A DNA stretch of 64,000 bases from Enterobacterales bacterium (GTDB taxonomy: Bacteria > Pseudomonadota > Gammaproteobacteria > Enterobacterales > Enterobacteriaceae), in assembly GCA_015654925.1 (NCBI GenBank), contig JAATFX010000077.1, forward strand, positions 1 to 64,000, given 5' to 3'. Position 1 is the first letter of the stretch. Each line of letters starts with the position of its first letter. A program made the position numbers and the translations under genes. Positions 37,995 to 47,020 of the stretch are shown piece by piece. A model generated the notes under the pieces. The model saw nothing but the letters and a program-made list of their open reading frames with translations. It searched no databases and was not told where the DNA came from.

Positions 37995-39794
37995 TTACCT
38001 GTGCGACGTCGCCACGTTCCCTTTGCGCGCTTTTTCGGCCAGCGCCGCTTTCATGCCTTTCTCCGCGCTGCGATGCAAAACCCAGCCGAAGGCCAGAATC
38101 GACAGGGCGCACAGCAGGAACAGGAACCGGCCCCACAGCGGGTTCGGCACCAGCACCATTAACAATAAACCGGCGCCCATATACATCGAAATACGGCCGA
38201 TTTTATCCCGTTGCAGGCGGTCGAATTCGTCCTGTTCATTATCGGCGTACACGGGTTGTTCCATGTCCGCGAAAAACCGCTCGCGCTGGGTATCGCGCGC
38301 CGTAGCCCCTTGGCGATAAAACACCGTCGTCAGGCAGAAGAATCCGCCGGTAAAGGCCAAATGCGCGAAGATGTTCCACATGATCGCGACATCCAGTATT
38401 TCACGCGGCGTCAGGGTAATACCCAGCAGCCGCGCCACGTCCGGCGCGGTAAACACGTTGGCGACGATATAAGACACGCAAAGCCCGAACAGTACGGTGA
38501 CCCACGCCGCCCAGTCCGGCGTTTTGCGGATGAACACGCCGAGAAACAGCGGTACGATGATCGGCGCCTGCATCAGCGTGCCGACCTTCATCATGAGATC
38601 GAACAGGCTGACCGTCTGCATGGTATGCATGTATTGCGCCACCAGAATCACCAGCACGCCGTTTACCAAGCAGGCGATTTGCCCGACGCGTAGCTGATAT
38701 TTATCGCTGCGTCCGGTATTGCGGTTGACGATCGGCGTCCAGAAGCTGCGCACGAAAATCCCCGAATTACGGTTCAGCGCGCAGTCCATCGACGACATGG
38801 TGGCGGCAAACAATCCGGCCATCAGCAGCCCGACCGTGCCCATCGGCATCGCGCGTTCGGCGAAAATCAAATATACCGCATCGGTGGCGTTTTTCCCCAG
38901 TTCCGGGTGTGCGGTGGCGGCGTCAGGATAAAGAATGGCGACCGCCCAGGGCGGGATGAACCAGATTATCGTCCCGACCAGCATCAGCAGCAGCGCAAAC
39001 AGCGCGGCCTTTTTCGCATTGAAACTGTCTTTGGCATTCAGAAAGCGGTAGGAATCCTGCAGGTTGTTGATGCTCTGCACATTCTTGATAAAGAAGAACA
39101 GGAAACAGGCCACCAGCAGCGAGATGTAATGCGGGCCGACGCCCGGGCCGGTGAAAAACCCGGCAGGGAATTCAGCCACCAGTTTGACCGGGCCGCCGAC
39201 TTTAACCAGCGCCACCACCGCGCAGGCGATAGAAATGATCGCCACCACCAGCGTCTGCACAAAATCGCTGGCCACCACGCCCCATGCCCCGCTTAACAGT
39301 GAAATCACCAGCACCACCAAGCCGGTGACCCACAGCGTCAGCGTGATGTCGTGCTGGAACACCGCGCTGGCAAACACCGCCAGGCTGTTCAGCCACACGC
39401 CGGCGCTAAGAATGCTCAGCGGAATAATCATCCAGGTGAAAAACTGTTCGTTGCCTTTGCCGAAGCGATGGTTGATGGCCTCGGTGGCGGTATCGACGCG
39501 CAGTTGGCGAAAGCGGGCGGCGAACCACCACCAGGCGACCAGGTAACCGAACACGTTACCGGCAAATACGCTGACCACGTTAAAACCGTAGCGGTAGGCC
39601 TGCCCGGCGGCGCCGGTAAAGGTCCAGGCGCTAAACTGAATCATGAAGGCGGTGGCACCGACCATCCACCACAGCATTCGTCCGCCACCGCGGAAGTAAT
39701 GGCTCGAAGAGCCGGAAGCCATCTTTTTGAAGGCGTAACTGATGGCAATCATTAAGACGAAGTAACCGATCATGACCAGAACATTGATATCCAT
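37995..39794 (-). CDS. Sodium:solute symporter (SSS family), alginate-oligomer-type
   Basis: Inner-membrane Na+/solute symporter of 599 residues, longer than the usual 500, with about 14 membrane segments and a cytoplasmic tail. SSS features include FTGAAGQAYRYG, IIPLSILSAGVWL and GLLMAGLFAATMSSMDCALNRNSGI. It is divergent from the alginate lyase genes with 241 bases between. In Vibrio, SSS proteins named ToaA-C import unsaturated alginate oligomers, so the same role is inferred here. The start at 39794 has CGAGAGAG upstream. Confidence 0.85.
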   Translation of the reverse strand: MDINVLVMIGYFVLMIAISYAFKKMASGSSSHYFRGGGRMLWWMVGATAFMIQFSAWTFTGAAGQAYRYGFNVVSVFAGNVFGYLVAWWWFAARFRQLRVDTATEAINHRFGKGNEQFFTWMIIPLSILSAGVWLNSLAVFASAVFQHDITLTLWVTGLVVLVISLLSGAWGVVASDFVQTLVVAIISIACAVVALVKVGGPVKLVAEFPAGFFTGPGVGPHYISLLVACFLFFFIKNVQSINNLQDSYRFLNAKDSFNAKKAALFALLLMLVGTIIWFIPPWAVAILYPDAATAHPELGKNATDAVYLIFAERAMPMGTVGLLMAGLFAATMSSMDCALNRNSGIFVRSFWTPIVNRNTGRSDKYQLRVGQIACLVNGVLVILVAQYMHTMQTVSLFDLMMKVGTLMQAPIIVPLFLGVFIRKTPDWAAWVTVLFGLCVSYIVANVFTAPDVARLLGITLTPREILDVAIMWNIFAHLAFTGGFFCLTTVFYRQGATARDTQRERFFADMEQPVYADNEQDEFDRLQRDKIGRISMYMGAGLLLMVLVPNPLWGRFLFLLCALSILAFGWVLHRSAEKGMKAALAEKARKGNVATSHR

Positions 39795-40035
39795 TGCCGT
39801 TACTCTCTCGTTTGCAGGTGAGGTGTTTTGAGGCCGTATTGAGCAAGCGTAGAAGAGGGTGATGAAATTAAAAGTCGGACAAATAAGAAAGATTTATTTT
39901 GTTATCAGTTTGTGACTTGCGTCACTTGATAGGCATTATTAGGGCTTTTATGCCGCTGTTAACTGGCGAGCCTTGCCTTAAGGTGCTTTATTAGTATTAC
40001 TAAAGCATCGGTCAATAGCCGATCCGGGAGACCAT

Positions 40036-40767
40036 ATGACGTCATTGCAGGGCCGTAGTAAATGGGGGGTAATGCAGGCCGCGGCCGCCGCGCTGATGCT
40101 CGGTTGCGCCGGCGCGCTGCAGGGCCGCAAGCTCGCCAAAAAAGAAGGCCGTGCCGGGAATAATCACGGGAACCGGTATATCGCCCAAGTGGCGGGCATT
40201 GCGTGGTATCTCGGCGATAAAGCGGCGATCCGCGACCTGGCAGGGCTAATGGAAAGTAAGCTGAACGCGCAGCTTAAACCTGACGGCACGCAGCCAGCGG
40301 AGCTGGCGCGCACCCGCTCATTTCATTACAGCTATTTCAATTTGCGGGCGATTTGCATGATGGCGGTGCTGGCGCAAAAAAACGGCATCGATCTCTGGCG
40401 CTACAAAACGCCGCAGGGCGGCGGCGTGCTGACGTCGCTGGACTTCATGGCGCATTTTACCAACGATCGGACCCCGTGGCCGTACCAAACCCTTGATCAG
40501 ATCCGCGTGCGGCCGGTGCCGTTATTGTCATGGGCGGATAACGCCACCGGCGAAAAACGCTACGAGCGGCAGATCCGCCGTGCCGCGTTCACACTGCCGC
40601 CGGCCATGCCGGCCATAAAGGAAACCGTGGGTGGGCATCATGACGATGCCGCGCGCGGCGCGGTGCTGGAAGCCGGGCGGGAAACCTGGTTACTGACGCT
40701 GCCGTCGTTTGCGATCGGATATATTGCCCCACTATCTGCTCCACAACCTGCCGCACGGGAGAACTGA
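40036..40767 (+). CDS. Alginate lyase family protein, N-terminally truncated
   Basis: A 243-residue frame matching the central and C-terminal part of the Alginate_lyase (PL5-like) family: NNHGNRY, ELARTRSFHYSYFNLRA (with the usual RTRS/HY motif) and TLDQIRVRPVPLL. Family members are about 350-400 residues and have a signal peptide and more N-terminal helices; here only about 45 unrelated residues precede the NNHG motif. It may be a decayed or domain-reduced enzyme; activity is uncertain. It is followed 2 bases later by the PL17 gene. Confidence 0.7.
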   Translation: MTSLQGRSKWGVMQAAAAALMLGCAGALQGRKLAKKEGRAGNNHGNRYIAQVAGIAWYLGDKAAIRDLAGLMESKLNAQLKPDGTQPAELARTRSFHYSYFNLRAICMMAVLAQKNGIDLWRYKTPQGGGVLTSLDFMAHFTNDRTPWPYQTLDQIRVRPVPLLSWADNATGEKRYERQIRRAAFTLPPAMPAIKETVGGHHDDAARGAVLEAGRETWLLTLPSFAIGYIAPLSAPQPAAREN

Positions 40768-40769
40768 AA

Positions 40770-42905
40770 ATGAGCACCTGGCAGCCTTTACTTATTACTC
40801 GCGCGGAAGCGGAAAAACTGCGCGGGCAGATCGACGCGGGGGGTCCGCTGGCAAACGCGCTGCGGGCACACATGTCGGCGCTGGAAAGCTATATTACGCA
40901 GCCGCCGAGTATCCCCGGCCACGGTGAAGCGGGCGGCCCGGAGCATACCCGGCATAAGCGGAATTATATCCACATCAACCTGGCCGGACGCCTGTTTCTG
41001 ATCACCGGCGAGCCCCGTTACCGCGACTTTGCCCTGGCGCTGCTCAAGGGCTATGCCGACATTTATCCGTCGCTGGGCAGCGCGAACAGCAAAGACAGCA
41101 ATTCCCCGGGACGCCTTTTTCACCAAACGCTGAATGAAAACATGTTCTGGCTGTATGCCGTGGAAGGTTATCACTGCCTGATCCCGTCGCTCGGCCAAAG
41201 CCAGCGCGCGCACATTGAAGATAATCTGTTTCGCGTAATGGCCGACGACGCGCTGAACCGCCACGGCAAAGATTTTGATATCGTGCACAACCACGGGATC
41301 TGGTCGGTGGCCGCGGCGGCGATGGGCGGTTATGTGCTCGAAGATGCATCGCTGGTCGAAAAAGCGCTGTACGGCCTGCGGGGCGACGGTGAAAGCGGTG
41401 GGTTTTATGCTCAACTCGGCCAGTTGTTTTCTCCGGACGGTTATTATATCGAAGGGCCGTATTATCACCGTTTCGCGCTGCGCCCGCTGCTGTTGCTGGC
41501 CGAGGCGCTGGAGCGGCGGCAGCCGGAGTTGCAGATTTATCAGTTCCGCGACCAGATCATCCGTAAAACCTGCGAAGCGCTGATGCAGACCGTGTTTCCC
41601 GACGGCACCTGGCCTGCGCTCAATGATTCCTCCAAATCCATCAATTTGCGCGATGACGGCGCGGTGATTGCCGCCAGCGTGTGTTATCACCGGTATCCGC
41701 CCAATCCGCAATGGATCGCCGTGGCGCAGCGGCAGCAAACCCTGTGGGTCAGCCCGGCGGCGCTGGATTTGTCCGCCGCGTTGCAGGAGGCGCCTGCGCA
41801 ACCCCTGAATTGGGGCAGCGCGGAACTCAGGGATGGGCCGCAAGGCACCCGGGGCGGCGTCGGTATTTTGCGTAGCGATATGGACGATCAAAGCATGGCG
41901 CTGATGTGGTACGGGCAGCACGGCAGCATCCCGCGCCTGCATTCGGCGCTGAATCACGGGCATTTCGACGGCCTGCATCTCAGCCTGTTCAATCGCGGGC
42001 GCGAGTATTTGCGCGACTACGGGTTTGGCCGCTGGGTGAACGTCGAACCAAAATTCGGCGGGCGCTACATTCCCGAAAACAACAGCTATTGCAAACAAAC
42101 CGTCGCCCACAACACGGTGGTGGTTGACGGACAAAGCCAGAACGGCGGGCAAAGCCTGGCAGCCGAAAAACGCTGGGGCGAGCGCCATTTCTTTGTGACC
42201 GTCCACCAGGCGGGACAGGGCATGAGCGCCAGGCTGCACGACTATTATCCGGGTGTTGAACAGCAGCGAACCCTGCTGATGCTCAGCCTGCCGGAGTTCA
42301 GTTCCCCGCTGATCGTGGACGTGTTCAGCCTGGCCGGCGATAAACCGCATCGTTACGACTACTGCCTGCATTATCTCGGACAGTTGGTGCGCAGCGATAT
42401 GGAGCTTAACGTGGCCGCGAAACTGAAACCGCTGGGCGATAGCCATGGCTACCAGCATCTGTGGGACTGCGCGCGCGGCGCGGTTGCGCCGGGCGGCTCC
42501 GCCTTATTCAGCTGGCTCGACGGCGACTGTTTCCGGACGCTGGTCAGCGCGTTTCCCGCCGGCGGCGAAACGATCGTCGCGCGCACCGGCGCCGGCGATC
42601 CGCATTTCAATCTGCGTAATGAACCGGCGCTTTTACTGCGCACCCACGGCGCGAACGCTATTTTTGCCAGCGTTTTTGAAACGCACGGCTATTTTGACGA
42701 AGCCACGGAAACCTCGCTCGGCGCGCGGGGCCAGGTCTTAAAGGTCAGCGTCGTTTGCCACGACGCACGGCTGACCGAACTGGACATCCATTGCAGTGAA
42801 AACCGCACATTAAACGTTCGTATCAATAACAGCGCCGCGCCGGCCGCGGAAGACGCGTTCAACGCGGCGTGGCAATCCGTCGCACCGCTTTACACCCATG
42901 ATTAA
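40770..42905 (+). CDS. PL17 oligoalginate lyase (heparinase II/III-like)
   Basis: Exo-acting lyase that cuts alginate oligomers to monomeric unsaturated uronate. The 711-residue protein has an N-terminal alpha/alpha toroid and a C-terminal beta-sheet domain. PL17 catalytic residues appear: Asn174-His175 in VHNHGIW, the tyrosine pair 231-232 in GPYYHRF, and His398 in LNHGHFDGL. No signal peptide, so it is probably cytoplasmic and works on imported oligomers. It lies between the truncated alginate lyase and the DEH-reductase-like gene. Confidence 0.9.
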   Translation: MSTWQPLLITRAEAEKLRGQIDAGGPLANALRAHMSALESYITQPPSIPGHGEAGGPEHTRHKRNYIHINLAGRLFLITGEPRYRDFALALLKGYADIYPSLGSANSKDSNSPGRLFHQTLNENMFWLYAVEGYHCLIPSLGQSQRAHIEDNLFRVMADDALNRHGKDFDIVHNHGIWSVAAAAMGGYVLEDASLVEKALYGLRGDGESGGFYAQLGQLFSPDGYYIEGPYYHRFALRPLLLLAEALERRQPELQIYQFRDQIIRKTCEALMQTVFPDGTWPALNDSSKSINLRDDGAVIAASVCYHRYPPNPQWIAVAQRQQTLWVSPAALDLSAALQEAPAQPLNWGSAELRDGPQGTRGGVGILRSDMDDQSMALMWYGQHGSIPRLHSALNHGHFDGLHLSLFNRGREYLRDYGFGRWVNVEPKFGGRYIPENNSYCKQTVAHNTVVVDGQSQNGGQSLAAEKRWGERHFFVTVHQAGQGMSARLHDYYPGVEQQRTLLMLSLPEFSSPLIVDVFSLAGDKPHRYDYCLHYLGQLVRSDMELNVAAKLKPLGDSHGYQHLWDCARGAVAPGGSALFSWLDGDCFRTLVSAFPAGGETIVARTGAGDPHFNLRNEPALLLRTHGANAIFASVFETHGYFDEATETSLGARGQVLKVSVVCHDARLTELDIHCSENRTLNVRINNSAAPAAEDAFNAAWQSVAPLYTHD

Positions 42906-42918
42906 TGAAGGAGCATTT

Positions 42919-43695
42919 ATGTTTAACGATTTGCAAGGCCAGCGTGTTTTGATTACCGGTTCGACTAAAGGCATCGGCCTGGCGGCCGCGCGGGCGTTTG
43001 CCGCGGCGGGCGCGAAAGTGGGTATTAACGGCCACCGTCATGATGACAGCCTCGGGCAGTTGGCGGCGGACATTGCCCAACACGGCGGCGAAGTGGCGTA
43101 TTTCCCGGCGGATGTGACGAAATCAGCCGAGTGCGCAGCGCTGGTGGCGAATTTCGTCGAGCGTTTTGGCGGCCTTGACGTACTGATCAATAACGCGGGC
43201 GGTCTGGGCGGACGCCAGGGGCTGGAAAATATCGACGATGCATTTTATCAGCAAGTGATGGATCTTAACGCCCGTTCGGCGCTGATGGTCACTAAATATG
43301 CTATTCCGCATTTACGCCGCGCGGCGCAACAAACCGGTAGAACCACGTCGGTGATCAGCACCGGCTCGATTGCCGGACGCGAAGGCGGCGGCCCGGGCGC
43401 CAGTCTGTATGCGGCCTCCAAAGCCTGGCTGCATAACGTTCACCGCAACTGGGTGAAGGAATTCACCAAAGACAATATCCGTTTCAACGTGATCGCGCCG
43501 GGTACCATCGACACGGTGTTCCACGCCGATAAAAGCGCGGAAGTCCGCGAGAAAATTGCCGGCACCATTGCGATGGGGCGTTTTGGCACCAGTGAAGAAC
43601 TGGCGCCAAGCTACCTGTTTTTCGCCTCGCACGCGTGCAGCGGCTACATTACCGGCCAGATTTTAGACGTCAACGGCGGCCAGTTGGCGCCATAG
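42919..43695 (+). CDS. Short-chain dehydrogenase, probable DEH reductase
   Basis: NAD(P)-dependent SDR of 258 residues. TGSTKGIGLAAARAF is the cofactor motif, NNAGG follows and YAASK is the active-site Tyr/Lys; NRWVKEF-type and VNGGQLAP complete it. Next to alginate lyases it most likely reduces 4-deoxy-L-erythro-5-hexoseulose uronate (DEH) to KDG, as the known alginate-linked SDR reductases do. Start 42919 has AAGGAG seven bases upstream; the ATG at 42898 lies in the PL17 gene end. Specificity is inferred from context. Confidence 0.85.
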   Translation: MFNDLQGQRVLITGSTKGIGLAAARAFAAAGAKVGINGHRHDDSLGQLAADIAQHGGEVAYFPADVTKSAECAALVANFVERFGGLDVLINNAGGLGGRQGLENIDDAFYQQVMDLNARSALMVTKYAIPHLRRAAQQTGRTTSVISTGSIAGREGGGPGASLYAASKAWLHNVHRNWVKEFTKDNIRFNVIAPGTIDTVFHADKSAEVREKIAGTIAMGRFGTSEELAPSYLFFASHACSGYITGQILDVNGGQLAP

Positions 43696-43720
43696 CGTAC
43701 AATTCGGGAGTTTCAGGCCG

Positions 43721-43741
43721 GCGGAGCATGCAGCGCTCCGC
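43721..43741. other. Inverted repeat upstream of the GntR gene
   Basis: GCGGAGC and GCTCCGC flank a 7-base loop in the 94-base gap between the SDR and the GntR-family gene. It has no T-run. It may be an operator for the regulator or a weak transcript end. Confidence 0.35.
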
Positions 43742-43789
43742 TACCTGAACTATGATGTCGACAATCCGCAACAGGAAAAAGAGACCCGC

Positions 43790-44500
43790 ATGACGATGCA
43801 GTTTGAAACCGCCGCCGGCATGACCCGTGGCCTGAATACCCATATCGCGCGCGATATCGCCCGCAAGATCCTCTCAGGCGAACTGGCTGCGGGCGCCATC
43901 TTGCCGAGCGAAATCGAACTCGGCGAGCAGTTCGGCGTCAGCCGCACCGCCCTGCGCGAAGCCTTGAAATTGCTGACCTCCAAGGGGTTGCTGGAGTCGC
44001 GCCCGAAAATCGGTACCCGGGTCAAGGAGCGGCCGCAATGGAACATGCTCGACCCGCAATTGCTGGAATGGATGCAGGGCATGGAAGCGACCGAAGATAT
44101 TTATCACCAGTTCCTTGAATTTCGCAAAGCAATCGAGCCGCACGCCACTGCGCTTGCCGCGGTCAACGCCAGCAAAGAACAGCGGATTGAACTGTCGCGG
44201 ATTTACCGCCAGATGTGTCACGTCGCGGACAACTTTGATGCCCAGCTCTGGGTGGATGTGGATACCCAGTTTCACCGGATGATTTTTATCTCCTCCGGGA
44301 ACTGTTTTTATGTCCCGTTTGGTAATGTATTGACGACTATTTTCAAGTGGTTTTTTGAGTATTCGTCGAAGGAAGGCGGCATGTGCCTCAATGAACATAA
44401 AAAGATTTATGAAGCGATCATGGCGGGGGACGAAGGCGCCGCTTACAGCGCATCGCTGAGTTTGATGAAGGGACATAAACACCGGCTGACGCGGGATTGA
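43790..44500 (+). CDS. GntR/FadR-family regulator (FCD domain)
   Basis: A 236-residue transcription factor with an N-terminal winged helix (LPSEIELGEQFGVSRTALREALKLL at about residues 38-62) and a helical FCD ligand domain with metal-binding-type His residues (DTQFHRMIF, NEHKKIYEAI). It is last in the alginate operon, so it probably represses these genes and answers to an uronate intermediate such as KDG. Met3 is an alternative start. It ends 59 bases from the convergent PfpI gene. Confidence 0.9.
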   Translation: MTMQFETAAGMTRGLNTHIARDIARKILSGELAAGAILPSEIELGEQFGVSRTALREALKLLTSKGLLESRPKIGTRVKERPQWNMLDPQLLEWMQGMEATEDIYHQFLEFRKAIEPHATALAAVNASKEQRIELSRIYRQMCHVADNFDAQLWVDVDTQFHRMIFISSGNCFYVPFGNVLTTIFKWFFEYSSKEGGMCLNEHKKIYEAIMAGDEGAAYSASLSLMKGHKHRLTRD

Positions 44501-44559
44501 AATTTACCTCGCGGTTAAATTCAACGTTAAGGCATTCGGACCGAGTTCTTCCGTTGCGC

Positions 44560-45129
44560 TTAATCCGCACGGCTTGCGCTTTTATAATAAATATGGTCGA
44601 GTTGGAAATCGATGTTTTCTCTTGCGCCGGTCAGGCGATAGGCTATGGCCGCGGCAAAATCGAATGCCACACCTAATCCTTTGCCGCAAACCAGATTGCC
44701 ATCCTCCACCACCGGATTATCAACATAGATGCCGTCGATCACCTGCTGATATAGATCGCCCGAACAGACATAGCGGCGCCCGCGTAATAAATTATGCGCG
44801 CCTAATATCCGTGCCGCCGCCGAACAGATGGGGCAAATCAATCGCTGTGCTTCGTCGTGGCGCCTGATAAATTCCACCACCCGCGGATTGGCCGCCAGGT
44901 TGACGGTGCCGGCGGGGCCTCCGGGAATAATGACTGCGTCAAACAACGTATGCTGCCGGTCAGCCAGCAGATGGTCTGCGAACATGCGGATATTATGATA
45001 ACTGACCACGTCTAACCGGTCCTGGCAGGCCAGCGTATCCACGTGTATGTCCAGGCGCCGCAAAAGATCGATAATAATGATCGCTTCCGCTTCTTCAAAC
45101 CCTTCCGCTAACAGAATGACTGCTTTCAT
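44560..45129 (-). CDS. DJ-1/PfpI family protein
   Basis: A 189-residue protein of the DJ-1/ThiJ/PfpI superfamily. The N-terminus KAVILLAEGFEEAEA, the IIPGGPAGT loop and the nucleophile-elbow cysteine in PICSAAARIL are family marks; the elbow reads ICS rather than the usual ICAAP. The start 45129 is chosen because the domain begins there; the longer frame to 45216 has no homology. It probably acts as a protein or metabolite deglycase/glyoxalase-like enzyme, or chaperone; the specific role is unknown. Confidence 0.85.
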   Translation of the reverse strand: MKAVILLAEGFEEAEAIIIIDLLRRLDIHVDTLACQDRLDVVSYHNIRMFADHLLADRQHTLFDAVIIPGGPAGTVNLAANPRVVEFIRRHDEAQRLICPICSAAARILGAHNLLRGRRYVCSGDLYQQVIDGIYVDNPVVEDGNLVCGKGLGVAFDFAAAIAYRLTGARENIDFQLDHIYYKSASRAD

Positions 45130-45431
45130 AATCACCCACTCCCAACTGAAATGATAAACCATCCCGGCCCGGTATATAAAGTCAGGTCGCGTTACAAATG
45201 AGCCTAATGGCATCATTTATAAAATGCAATTTCTTTAATTATAAACCTGCCTTTCAATTATTTGAGGTAGATCGGCCAGTTCTTTATTTTTTTGCCATAT
45301 CATGCGAAATAGTGGCAAAAACCGGGAGGTTCTTCGTCAGCCGCGGAGATATCGTGAATCATCGAATGGCAGACAGTAATCAGTTCGCACCGGGTCATGT
45401 CTACCATGATTCCACTATGGGCAGGTTAACG

Positions 45432-46994
45432 ATGACAACACGTAAAATCCGATTACATAATTATCTGGCCTACGGCTCCGGTGATTTCCTGGGTGCCGGC
45501 ACCACGGCGCTCACCTCCGCATGGCTACTCTATTTTTATACGACCTTTTGCGGGTTAACCGCGATAGAGGCGACGTTTATTTTCTTTTCCGCCCGGGTAC
45601 TGGATGCGGTATTGAGCCCCTTGATGGGGTTTTTAACCGATAACTTCGGCAATACATGGTTAGGCAGGCACTTTGGTCGCCGTAAGTTCTTTATTTTATT
45701 GGGTATACCCTGTGTGTTCAGCTACAGTCTGATGTGGATGGGGCATATGGAGTTCTGGTATTATCTGTTCACCTATCTGCTGTTTGACTCGGTCTACACC
45801 ATGATATTGGTACCTTATGAAACCCTGGTGCCTGAAATGACCGACGATTTCAAACAGAAAGCGAAATTTTCAGGCGCGCGTATCGCGCTGGCGCAAACCT
45901 CCGCTATCCTGGCCGCGTTTTTACCCGGCGTCTTATTAGCGCATTTTGGTAAAGATAACGCCATCTCCTTCTTTTACGCCAGCCTGGTATTCTCCACCCT
46001 GTGCGCCATTATGTTAACGCTGGTTTATCTGTTTACGTGGGAACGGCCTGCGGAACTCAAGTCGGAAGCCACCCTGAAACTTGAACGGGAAAAGCAGCAA
46101 TTAACCTTGATGCAGAGTCTGAAGCGGCTGCATATAGAGCTGTCTTCAACGTTGCGTATTCGTATTTTTCGACAGCATCTGGGATTGTATTTAGGCGGCT
46201 ATATCGCGCAGGACATATTTAACGCGGTATTTACCTACTATGTGGTTTTTGTCCTGATGCAAAGCGCGACGGTGGCGTCACAATTGATGGGCGTCATGTC
46301 GATTCTTCAACTGGTCGCCGTGCTGTGCATGATCCCATTGTGTATTCGCCTTGGGCCGGCGCCTTCGTATCGCCTGGTGGTGACGTTGTTCGGTATTGCG
46401 GCGATCTCTTATGGCACCCTGTATTACTTCAGCCTCGATTATAATTTCCTGCTGTTGATGGCGATCTCCGGTATCGCCGGGCTGGGCCGGGGCGGCATCA
46501 ATTATGTTCCCTGGAATATTTATACTTATATTGCCGATGTGGATGAAGCGATCACCGCGCAGCGGCGCGAGGGGGTATTTGCCGGCATTATGACCCTGAC
46601 CCGTAAAGCCTCCCAGGCCGGTGCGGTAATGCTGGTGGGGATTGTTTTGCAGATGTCCGGTTTTGTCTCGGGGCAAAGCACCCAGACACCGGGCGTCAAG
46701 CATACCATTCTCGCCGTCCTGTGCGTCGGTACGGTGATCATTCTCTGTATCGGTTTCTATATTTCCCTCCGGTTCAAACTGAACCTGAAAACCCATCGGG
46801 TCTTGCAGGAGGAAATCCGCAAGATGCGTGCGGCGAATCAGCCGGTTCCGCAGGATATTACACCCCAAGCCCGTGCGACGGTTGAAATGCTGGCCGGCAT
46901 GAAATATGAATCGCTGTGGGGAAACAACAATATCGGTTACTTGAACCACGGCAAGGGTATTCCGGGGAAAGAATCCCGATTGAAGCATGTGTGA
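45432..46994 (+). CDS. rhiT: Rhamnogalacturonide transporter RhiT-like (GPH family)
   Basis: Glycoside-pentoside-hexuronide:cation symporter of 520 residues with 12 membrane segments. GPH motif: FSARVLDAVLSPLMGFLTDN, followed by GRHFGRRKFFILLG. Start 45432 (MTTRKIRLHNYLAYG) has GCAGG upstream; the 78 extra codons of the longer frame are not family-like. It is followed 26 bases later by the GH105 gene. The rhiT-rhiN pair is known from Dickeya for import and cleavage of rhamnogalacturonide fragments; the same role is inferred. Confidence 0.85.
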   Translation: MTTRKIRLHNYLAYGSGDFLGAGTTALTSAWLLYFYTTFCGLTAIEATFIFFSARVLDAVLSPLMGFLTDNFGNTWLGRHFGRRKFFILLGIPCVFSYSLMWMGHMEFWYYLFTYLLFDSVYTMILVPYETLVPEMTDDFKQKAKFSGARIALAQTSAILAAFLPGVLLAHFGKDNAISFFYASLVFSTLCAIMLTLVYLFTWERPAELKSEATLKLEREKQQLTLMQSLKRLHIELSSTLRIRIFRQHLGLYLGGYIAQDIFNAVFTYYVVFVLMQSATVASQLMGVMSILQLVAVLCMIPLCIRLGPAPSYRLVVTLFGIAAISYGTLYYFSLDYNFLLLMAISGIAGLGRGGINYVPWNIYTYIADVDEAITAQRREGVFAGIMTLTRKASQAGAVMLVGIVLQMSGFVSGQSTQTPGVKHTILAVLCVGTVIILCIGFYISLRFKLNLKTHRVLQEEIRKMRAANQPVPQDITPQARATVEMLAGMKYESLWGNNNIGYLNHGKGIPGKESRLKHV

Positions 46995-47020
46995 ATCAAA
47001 TTAAGGTAAATTAAGGAATA

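Noticed and set aside
40788..42458. 556-codon minus-strand frame opposite the PL17 lyase
   Set aside because: Low-complexity Arg/His/Gln-rich composition typical of antisense shadows; the plus strand carries all PL17 catalytic residues.
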